A stretch of 5,679 nt of DNA, taken from Geminicoccaceae bacterium. GTDB taxonomy: Bacteria > Pseudomonadota > Alphaproteobacteria > Geminicoccales > Geminicoccaceae. Where the stretch lies: contig JAPJRA010000284.1 in assembly GCA_030824835.1 (NCBI GenBank), positions 1 through 5,679 on the forward strand. The letters are read 5' to 3'. Below the pieces are notes generated by a model. It had not been told where the DNA came from. It made no database searches and was given only the letters and a program-made list of their open reading frames with translations. Shown here piece after piece: positions 1 through 5,196 of this stretch (its first letter is position 1; each line of letters starts with the position of its first letter). Made by a program: the position numbers and the translations under genes.

Positions 1-908
1 GTATAGAGATTGTCGCCCGGGCGATACTCGTGATCCCAGTCCGGCCCGGGGTTGCCGACGCCCCAGAACAGCGTGTCGCTCTTCGGGTCGTACGAGCCCG
101 TCACCCAGGTCGAGCCGCCGCCGGTGGCCGCGGCATTGTAGCTGTCCTGCCATGTGTCCGAACCGGGCTCGCCCTTGGCCGGGATGGTGTAGGTGCGCCA
201 GACTTCCTTGTTGGTCGCGATATCGGTGGCGGCAAGCCAGCCACGGATCCCGTACTCGGCACCCGCCACGCCCGTGATGGCCAGCCCGTGAACCACGAGT
301 GGTGCTCCAGTGATGACTTCGCCCTTGTCGGGGTCGGCGACTTGGCGCTGCGACACGACCTCGCCCGTTTCCTTGGAGGTCACGAGCAGCCGACCGTCCA
401 GCGTGTGCGAGATCACCTTGTCCTGCCAGAGGGCCACGCCGCGATTGTCGACACCGCAGCAGGCGACGGCCCCGGCCCATTCCCGATCGGTCTTGGGGTC
501 CATCTTCCAGACCAGCTTGCCCTGGCCGCCATGGGCATCGATCTTGTACACGGAGCCCCAGCCGTCGGTGACGTAGAGGAAACCGCCCTCGGCGATCGGC
601 GTGCCTTCGAGACCCCCGTGGGACCAGATGCCACCGCCCTCGACGCCACTCAGCGCCATGGTCCAGGCAACCTTCAGGTCCTTCACATTGTCCCGGGTCA
701 CCTGCGTCAGGGGCGAGAAGCGGTGGGCCGCATAATCGCCGTGGTGGAGCAGCCAGTTGCCCTGCGCCTGTTCGCCGTCGAGCAGGCGTTCCTGGGTGAC
801 GGGGCCCGTCGGAGCTGCAGACTGCGCCCGCACCTGCAAGGGCACCAGCGCGCTGCAGGCCAGGGCCAAGGCCAAGGTCGAGCGGAGACATCCACGGCTG
901 AGTGGCAT
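1..908 (-). CDS. PQQ-dependent methanol/ethanol-type alcohol dehydrogenase, N-terminal part (3' end outside window)
   Basis: This is a periplasmic quinoprotein that oxidises primary alcohols to aldehydes and passes electrons to a cytochrome c. The 302 visible codons begin at an ATG 9 nt after a good Shine-Dalgarno (GGGAGG, 918-923). Residues 1-28 form a Sec signal peptide, with a basic start, a hydrophobic LALALA core and VRA before a likely cleavage site at Q29. The mature part shows the eight-bladed propeller pattern with tryptophan-docking repeats (about 121-139, 226-243, 271-291). Diagnostic motifs are the adjacent cysteines C150-C151 (the vicinal disulfide over PQQ), GAEYGIRG at 216-223 with the metal-ligand Glu E218, and GNPGPDW at 285-291 with the metal-ligand Asn N286. 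The family is about 570-620 residues long, so roughly half is missing, including the catalytic Asp and the residue that separates calcium from lanthanide enzymes. The substrate and the exact subfamily (ExaA-, XoxF- or MxaF-like) cannot be decided here. It is probably transcribed separately from the upstream cluster because a 648-bp gap precedes it. Confidence 0.95.
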   Translation of the reverse strand, partial: MPLSRGCLRSTLALALACSALVPLQVRAQSAAPTGPVTQERLLDGEQAQGNWLLHHGDYAAHRFSPLTQVTRDNVKDLKVAWTMALSGVEGGGIWSHGGLEGTPIAEGGFLYVTDGWGSVYKIDAHGGQGKLVWKMDPKTDREWAGAVACCGVDNRGVALWQDKVISHTLDGRLLVTSKETGEVVSQRQVADPDKGEVITGAPLVVHGLAITGVAGAEYGIRGWLAATDIATNKEVWRTYTIPAKGEPGSDTWQDSYNAAATGGGSTWVTGSYDPKSDTLFWGVGNPGPDWDHEYRPGDNLY

Positions 909-1097
909 TAGGCAATTCCTCCCTGATCACTGGCGGCCGGATCTGTGTCGGGCCTGCAAGTTCGAGCGGCACGCTAGAACGATTCTCTCAACTCGCAAGT
1001 GCCTTTGCATGCATGAGACTACCCGCTCCACCGCCTTCAGATGAACCAAACCGCTCCAGCCGTCGATAGATGTTGACCGACATATATTGTTGCGAAA

Positions 1098-1121
1098 CAT
1101 GGAAAATGTTAATTGTCCATG
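1098..1121. repeat. Imperfect inverted repeat, operator-like dyad
   Basis: CATGGA at 1098-1103 pairs with TCCATG at 1116-1121. Inside this, AAT (1105-1107) pairs with ATT (1112-1114), so 9 of 10 positions in each arm match around a 4-nt centre. It sits in the AT-rich island about 190 bp before the dehydrogenase start codon. It could bind a dimeric regulator or form a small hairpin in the leader. In AT-rich DNA part of this symmetry could arise by chance. Confidence 0.35.
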
Positions 1122-1254
1122 CAAATACCTAATAACCAATAACTATATAAACAATATCCTGAATAAATTACTGTTATATTCATGTATAATTGTTAATTAT
1201 TGCTCATTCGTATTGGTACGATACAGCTGTTTGATTCGATTCTCGAGCATATTA

Positions 1255-1313
1255 TCTTGAATTGACATAAATTTCTGCGACAACCAATTTGGGCTACCGT
1301 CTTGAATTTACAT
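1255..1313. repeat. 14-bp imperfect direct repeat, two copies 45 bp apart
   Basis: TCTTGAATTGACAT (1255-1268) and TCTTGAATTTACAT (1300-1313) match at 13 of 14 positions. Matching stops at both flanks, so this is a discrete unit. Start-to-start spacing is 45 bp, a little over four helical turns. The copies lie at the upstream end of the AT-rich island, about 350-400 bp before the dehydrogenase start. Paired activator binding sites are one explanation; no known regulator motif was recognised. Confidence 0.35.
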
Positions 1314-1441
1314 TCTGGCATAAGTTGCGTGAGGCAGTTCATGCCAAACAAGCTCTGGCGGACGCCCTACCGCGCAGCCGGATTCTGTCGTGTAGGTTGA
1401 TCGCGACCTCCGTTGAGACATCAGGCCGATGTTCAGTCGCG

Positions 1442-1455
1442 CACTTGAGCAAGTG
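1442..1455. repeat. Short palindrome, CACTTG-AG-CAAGTG
   Basis: Two perfect 6-bp arms (1442-1447 and 1450-1455) are separated by only 2 nt. The loop is too short for a stable RNA hairpin, so if the element is functional it is more likely a protein-binding dyad on DNA. It lies between the DUF2165 gene end and the AT-rich island. Function is unproven, and a 6-bp dyad can occur by chance. Confidence 0.25.
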
Positions 1456-1502
1456 TGTCATGCGTTCTGGTAATGGCGCGATCGGCTCGACGCATGCGCC
1501 AC

Positions 1503-1549
1503 CGGTCGCGATGGGAAGGACGCATGAGAGTAGTTGGCTATCGCGACCG
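1503..1549 (-). terminator. Possible stem-loop after the DUF2165 gene (terminator-like, no U-tract)
   Basis: CGGTCGCGAT (1503-1512) and ATCGCGACCG (1540-1549) are perfect 10-bp inverted repeats around a 27-nt loop. The structure begins 7 nt after the TAG of the last gene of the minus-strand cluster, where a 3'-end structure is expected. On that strand the stem is followed by GC-rich sequence, not a run of T. It is therefore not a classic intrinsic terminator; a Rho-dependent end or an RNA-stabilising hairpin fits better. The loop is also longer than usual. Confidence 0.4.
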
Positions 1550-1556
1550 CGCCGCC

Positions 1557-2051
1557 CTAGGCGTCGGCCTCCGGCCCGCACAGATGCAGCAACGCCACAC
1601 CGATCAGCAGCACGAAGATGCCGGCCGTCGCCTGCCCATTCCAGGTATGCGACTGCCACATGGCGAACCACTCGCCCGCAACGACCAGAAAACCCATGCC
1701 ATAGAGCAGCAGACCCATGCTCAGGCCAATGATGGCAACGCCCCGGGATTCGACAAACGCGCGGTGGTCGCCTGCCGTAGCACGGACCAGCCGGATCACG
1801 CCGACCCACAGCACCAGTGCCGTCAGCACCTGCCAGGTGATGATGCTGCCATAGACGGCATGCTGCAGCCTGGAGTCGGTGATCGCGCGCCACATGAGGC
1901 CAGGGTCCTGGAAGGTCGTGTCCATCGCCATGACATGGCTGACGAATTGCCAGTTGGCGCCGTAGTCGGTGATGTTGCCGAAGGCGACCAGCGTGAAGAA
2001 GCAGGCGACCGTCACAACCAGGGCGATGCGGGAAAGCCGGACCGCCCTCAT
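1557..2051 (-). CDS. DUF2165 family small integral membrane protein
   Basis: This 164-residue protein is recognised as DUF2165 (COG5472, predicted small integral membrane protein). Its function is unknown. Four hydrophobic segments are visible at about 8-25, 64-88, 104-125 and 142-158. Between the first two lies the conserved family block around residues 26-44, with NITDYGANW followed by FVSHV and MAMD, and then MWRAI at 53-57. Length and layout fit a full-length family member, probably in the inner membrane. The ATG overlaps the TGA of the upstream 82-residue gene (ATGA) and has no clear ribosome binding site of its own, so translation is probably coupled. A stem-loop follows the stop codon, suggesting it is the last gene of the cluster. 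The family match is from memory of sequence pattern, not from a search. Confidence 0.85.
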   Translation of the reverse strand: MRAVRLSRIALVVTVACFFTLVAFGNITDYGANWQFVSHVMAMDTTFQDPGLMWRAITDSRLQHAVYGSIITWQVLTALVLWVGVIRLVRATAGDHRAFVESRGVAIIGLSMGLLLYGMGFLVVAGEWFAMWQSHTWNGQATAGIFVLLIGVALLHLCGPEADA

Positions 2052-2296
2052 GGCCGACGTCGCATCAAACCATCGCCATTCACCGGTGAGCTGTTGGCGC
2101 CCAGGAATCGCCAGGGGACCACGCTGTCGAGGAACTCCCAGCGCCGCTCGTCCGCGCAGATGCGGCTGAGCGTCTCAAGGTCGGCGTCGTTCTCGAGCGG
2201 TTCCATTGCGGGCAGCGACTCGGTGTCCGCTCGCGCCGCGCCAGGGACAAGGGCATCGGATTGTGCGACGCCCAGCAGGTCTCGACGCGTTGGCAT
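2048..2296 (-). CDS. Hypothetical protein, 82 residues, with a Tat-like N-terminus
   Basis: I do not recognise this protein. The ATG at 2296 is preceded by AAGGAA (2302-2307) with a 5-nt spacer, and an in-frame stop lies about nine codons upstream, so the start is well fixed. The N-terminus MPTRRDLLG resembles a twin-arginine signal start, and AARA at 20-23 resembles a signal peptidase site. The stretch between them (VAQSDALVPG) is too short and too polar for a working export signal. The rest is acidic and soluble (a Glu/Asp-rich stretch at 32-50), then an aromatic part with WEFLD at 53-57 and PWRFLG at 61-66, and an Arg-rich end. No membrane helix is seen. The gene overlaps the DUF2165 start by ATGA, implying coupled expression. 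It may be a partner of DUF2165, a decayed secreted protein, or a spurious frame; its position between two genes in tight spacing favours a real gene. Confidence 0.55.
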   Translation of the reverse strand: MPTRRDLLGVAQSDALVPGAARADTESLPAMEPLENDADLETLSRICADERRWEFLDSVVPWRFLGANSSPVNGDGLMRRRP

Positions 2297-2385
2297 CAGG
2301 CTTCCTTGAGCTGCGTCACGCTAGAATCGGCACGATGTTGCCCACGTTGCCCTGCTGATTCAGCGCGCTGGCCGAAGGCAGCGGG

Positions 2386-3537
2386 CTACTCGAGCAGCTC
2401 CGGCCAGGGCACGATGGTTGACTTCACGGTGCGCATCGCCATGGCGTCGGCGATGGCACGCGAGATGCCGTCGGTATCGAAGCTGTAGAGCGTCTGCATG
2501 TCGAACCACGGGTATTTGTGGCGGGCGCGGTAGAGCATGTCGACGCCGAGCGGCAGGTCGTTGCCGGTGAAAGCCCACGAGCCCAGCACGTTGAGGTCCT
2601 TGGTGCAGATACGATGCCAGCTCGTGGCGATGGCGCCGGCGTCGGTGAACTGGCCCATCTCGACATAGGTGCCGCCGTCGCGCAGGAACTCGATTCCCTC
2701 GGGGCCGGCGCTGGGGTGGCCGGAGCAATCCATGACCAGGTCCGCCCCAAAGCCGCCGACGATCTCGCGTACGCGGGTGATCCGCTGCTCTGGTGTGGTG
2801 ACGGCCTCGATATCGACCGTGGCCGCGGCGCCGAACTTGCGCGCGAGCTCCAGCCTCGGCGCTTCGGGTGCGCCGACGCAGATCACCCGGCCGGCACCCA
2901 TCTCCTGGGCGGCGGCCACGGCGAGGATGCCGATCGGGCCGGAGCCCTGGATCACGACGGTATCGCCCCAGCGGAAGCCGCCCGCCCGGATGGCGCGGTT
3001 GAAGGCGCGGATGCAGGAGGTGAGCGGCTCGGCCAAGGCGCCCAGCCGTAGCGGCATGTCGTCGGGCAGCTTGTAGATCTTGGTACCCGGCAGCATGTCG
3101 AGGTCGACATAGACATGCTCGGCCCAGCCGCCCCAAAGATGCGGTGCCTTGTCGAAGCCGAGATACCGGCCGTAATAGACCGGCGTCAGGCATTTGTTGG
3201 CGCTCTCGGGATAGTGCACGCAGTAGTGGCACCGACCACAGGGCATCAGCGGTGGGATCATCACCTTTGATCCGACCTCGAGTGGCTTGCCCATGAAGTC
3301 TTCGGTCAGGCGGTGCCCCTTCTCGACGATCACGCCGCCGATCTCGTGGCCGAGCGTGAATGGCCACGGCAGCGGCTTCGGCCAGTGGCCCTTGAGGATG
3401 TGCAGGTCCGTGCCGCACACACCGCAGGCACCGATCTGGATCAACGCGGCGTTCTCGGGCACCTGCGGCCGCGGCACCTCATGGATGACTGGGGCCGCAC
3501 CGGGCCCGGCGAACGTCGCCACGCGGATCGTTTTCAT
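2386..3537 (-). CDS. Zinc-dependent alcohol dehydrogenase, medium-chain (MDR) family, TM0436-like
   Basis: This is a cytosolic NAD(P)-dependent dehydrogenase of 383 residues that likely interconverts an alcohol and an aldehyde or ketone; the substrate is unknown. The N-terminal GroES-like domain carries the catalytic zinc site: C41 in CGVCGTDLH (38-46), G63-H64-E65, and probably E170 in ALAEP. Four cysteines for structural zinc are present at 100, 103, 106 and 116. The spacing between the third and fourth is 9 residues, against 7 in horse liver ADH. The Rossmann domain has GSGPIG at 198-203. Where NAD-specific enzymes usually carry an Asp at the end of the second strand, this one reads VICVGAP (218-224), so cofactor preference is open. 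The ATG at 3537 is preferred over an in-frame GTG at 3543 because the ribosome binding site abuts that GTG. The gene follows the acyl-CoA synthetase by 27 nt, suggesting one operon. The family assignment is confident; the TM0436-like subgroup is less so. Confidence 0.92.
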   Translation of the reverse strand: MKTIRVATFAGPGAAPVIHEVPRPQVPENAALIQIGACGVCGTDLHILKGHWPKPLPWPFTLGHEIGGVIVEKGHRLTEDFMGKPLEVGSKVMIPPLMPCGRCHYCVHYPESANKCLTPVYYGRYLGFDKAPHLWGGWAEHVYVDLDMLPGTKIYKLPDDMPLRLGALAEPLTSCIRAFNRAIRAGGFRWGDTVVIQGSGPIGILAVAAAQEMGAGRVICVGAPEAPRLELARKFGAAATVDIEAVTTPEQRITRVREIVGGFGADLVMDCSGHPSAGPEGIEFLRDGGTYVEMGQFTDAGAIATSWHRICTKDLNVLGSWAFTGNDLPLGVDMLYRARHKYPWFDMQTLYSFDTDGISRAIADAMAMRTVKSTIVPWPELLE

Positions 3538-3541
3538 CACC

Positions 3542-3548
3542 ACCTCCC
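3542..3548 (-). promoter_or_regulatory. Ribosome binding site of the zinc alcohol dehydrogenase
   Basis: GGGAGGT on the minus strand lies 4 nt before the ATG at 3537. It overlaps the upstream in-frame GTG (3543-3541), which could not be served by it. This fixes the start at the ATG and gives 383 rather than 385 residues. Confidence 0.75.
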
Positions 3549-3564
3549 GAGTTTTCCGGCTTTT

Positions 3565-5196
3565 CTAGACCCGCTGGGACTGCTCGCGCAGCTCGAATTT
3601 CTGGATCTTGCCGGTTGAGGTCTTGGGCAGCGGCCCGAACACCACCTTCGCCGGTGCCTTGAAATGTGCCAACCGCTCGCGGCACCAGGCGATGATCGCG
3701 GCCTCGTCCGCCACCGCGTCCGGCTTCAGCGCGACGAAGGCGCACGGGCGCTCGCCATAGGTCGGGTCCGGCATCGCCACCACCGCCGCCTCCATCACGG
3801 CCGGGTGGCGGTAGAGCGCCTCCTCGACCTCGAGCGAGGAGATGTTCTCGCCGCCGGAGATGATGATGTCCTTGGCGCGGTCCTTGACCTCGGCGTAGCC
3901 GTCGGGATGCAACACGGCGAGGTCGCCGGTGTGGTACCAGTCGCCGTGGAACGCCGCGGCGGTGGCGGTGGGGTTCTTGAGGTAGCCCTTCATCACCGTG
4001 TTGCCGCGCAGCATGATCTCGCCCAGCGTCGTGGCGTCGGCGGGCACGGGCGCCATGGTCGTCGGATCGGCTACCATCGTGCCGGCCAGGGTGGGGTAGC
4101 GAACGCCCTGCCGGGCCATCAGGCCGGCGCGCTCGGCCGGCGGCAGGGACGCCCAGGCCGTCTGCTCGATGCACACCGTGGCCGGGCCGTAGCATTCGGT
4201 GAGGCCGTAGAGATGGGTGACGTGGAAGCCCATGCTCTCCATGGCCTCGATCACGGCACTGGGTGGCGCGGCGCCGCCGGTCGCCACCTCGACGGTGCGG
4301 GCGAACGTGCGCTTCACCTCGGCCGGCGCGTGCACCAGCATGTTGAGCACGATCGGCGCACCGCACAGATGGGTGACGCCGGCATCGGCGATCAGCGGGA
4401 AGATCACCGCCGGATCGACCTTGCGCAGGCAGACATGCGTGCCGCCCACGGCCGTCACCGCCCAGGTGTAGGTCCACCCGTTGCAGTGGAACATCGGCAG
4501 CGTCCACAGATAGACCGAGCGGTGGCTCAGCCCGAACGTCAGCGCGTTGCCCATGGCGTTCAGGAAGGCGCCGCGATGATGGTAGACGACGCCCTTGGGG
4601 TTGCCGGTGGTGCCGGAGGTGTAGCAGAGCGAGATCGCGTCCCACTCGTCCGCCGGCGGTTCCCAGGCGAAGGCCGGATCGCCGCACTCGAGCAGGGCCT
4701 CGTAATCCATCGCCCCCAGCAGCTCGCCGGGTGCGGCGGGGTCGACGATGTCGATCACGGTGATCGGGCGCTGCACCTGGGCCAGGGCCGCCTTGATCAC
4801 CGGCGCCCATTCGCTGTCCGTCAGCAGCACCTTGGCCTCGCCGTGCTCCAGGATGAAGGCGATGGAGGTGGCATCGAGGCGGAAGTTGAGGGCGTTGAGC
4901 ACAGCACCCGCCATCGGCACGCCGTAATGCGCCTCCAGCATCGGCGGCGTGTTCGGGCACATGACGGCCACCGTGTCGCCACGGCCGACGCCGAGGCCGA
5001 CGAGCGCGCTGGCGAGCCTTCGGCACCGCCGGTCGACCTCGCCCCAGCTCACCGCCTGGCGGCCATAGACCACGCCGGCCCGATCGGGGAACACGGACGC
5101 GCACCAGGAAAGGAAATCGAGCGGCGTCAGCGGCCGATGATTGGCCAACCGCCTGGGCAGGCCCAGCTCGAAAATATTGTCGTCGGGATTGTTCAT
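3565..5196 (-). CDS. AMP-forming acyl-CoA synthetase (acyl-activating enzyme, PRK08162-like)
   Basis: This enzyme activates a carboxylic acid with ATP to an acyl-AMP and then to the CoA thioester in the cytosol. The 543 residues match the full length of the family. All core motifs are present: the phosphate loop YTSGTTGNPKG (192-202), MFHCNGW (235-241), the adenine/substrate motif YGLTECYGP (330-338), TGDL (423-426), the hinge region KDRAKDIIISGGENIS (438-453), and PKTSTGKIQK (524-533) with catalytic Lys K530. The sequence strongly resembles PRK08162-type synthetases, a group that includes enzymes annotated as medium-chain, aryl or 3-methylthiopropionate (DmdB-like) CoA ligases. The substrate cannot be read from sequence. 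The reading frame stays open upstream to about 5643, but the ATG at 5196 is chosen because it has a strong ribosome binding site and the family N-terminus (LTPLDFL, 23-29) starts just after. Its ATG overlaps the stop of the preceding polysaccharide gene. The zinc alcohol dehydrogenase follows 27 nt later. Confidence 0.95.
   Translation of the reverse strand: MNNPDDNIFELGLPRRLANHRPLTPLDFLSWCASVFPDRAGVVYGRQAVSWGEVDRRCRRLASALVGLGVGRGDTVAVMCPNTPPMLEAHYGVPMAGAVLNALNFRLDATSIAFILEHGEAKVLLTDSEWAPVIKAALAQVQRPITVIDIVDPAAPGELLGAMDYEALLECGDPAFAWEPPADEWDAISLCYTSGTTGNPKGVVYHHRGAFLNAMGNALTFGLSHRSVYLWTLPMFHCNGWTYTWAVTAVGGTHVCLRKVDPAVIFPLIADAGVTHLCGAPIVLNMLVHAPAEVKRTFARTVEVATGGAAPPSAVIEAMESMGFHVTHLYGLTECYGPATVCIEQTAWASLPPAERAGLMARQGVRYPTLAGTMVADPTTMAPVPADATTLGEIMLRGNTVMKGYLKNPTATAAAFHGDWYHTGDLAVLHPDGYAEVKDRAKDIIISGGENISSLEVEEALYRHPAVMEAAVVAMPDPTYGERPCAFVALKPDAVADEAAIIAWCRERLAHFKAPAKVVFGPLPKTSTGKIQKFELREQSQRV

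Larger units (their letters stand above)
1081..1320. promoter_or_regulatory. AT-rich island, probable control region of the quinoprotein gene
   Basis: Hand counting gives 74 G+C in 240 bases (about 31%), with a minimum of 10 in 60 at 1141-1200, inside otherwise GC-rich DNA. It lies 170-410 bp upstream of the dehydrogenase start. It contains a dyad (1098-1121) and a 14-bp imperfect direct repeat (1255-1268 and 1300-1313). Such islands in GC-rich genomes commonly mark promoters bound by regulators or nucleoid proteins, but may also be remnants of transferred DNA. The regulatory role is inferred from position and composition only. Confidence 0.4.
909..1556. other. Gene-free intergenic region upstream of the quinoprotein dehydrogenase
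   Basis: No convincing gene was found on either strand in these 648 bp. Short open frames here lack good ribosome binding sites, often start with TTG and resemble no family I recognise. The part next to the dehydrogenase (909-1080) is moderately GC-rich and would form a 5' leader. Positions 1081-1320 are strongly AT-rich. Positions 1321-1556 return to mixed composition and hold a short palindrome and a stem-loop. The region must contain the dehydrogenase promoter, reading leftwards. I could not find a convincing pair of -35 and -10 boxes, so the promoter may depend on an activator or an alternative sigma factor (inference). Confidence 0.6.

Noticed and set aside
30..911. Plus-strand open frame (293 codons) opposite the quinoprotein gene
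   Set aside because: It is antisense to a gene with clear signal peptide and PQQ motifs, and shows no recognisable domain.
927..1139. Minus-strand open frame of 70 codons in the intergenic region
   Set aside because: It starts with TTG, lacks a ribosome binding site and has no recognisable sequence; it probably lies in the leader of the quinoprotein gene.
1262..1267. Perfect plus-strand TTGACA, possible -35 box
   Set aside because: At 17 nt downstream the sequence is CAATTT, a poor -10 box, and no plus-strand gene follows. It also falls inside one copy of the direct repeat.
1455..2309. Plus-strand open frame (284 codons) opposite DUF2165 and the 82-residue gene
   Set aside because: Composition is Arg/His/Gln-rich and low in hydrophobic residues, with no family signal. 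The minus strand carries a clear four-helix membrane protein here.
2361..2370. 10-bp palindrome CAGCGCGCTG between the zinc dehydrogenase and the 82-residue gene
   Set aside because: It is a short GC-rich self-complementary word with no loop and is likely by chance; no T-run follows to make a terminator.
3479..5104. Second minus-strand frame (541 codons) overlapping the acyl-CoA synthetase and the dehydrogenase start
   Set aside because: It is very Arg/Gly/Pro-rich and lacks motifs; it is a shifted-frame shadow of the synthetase.
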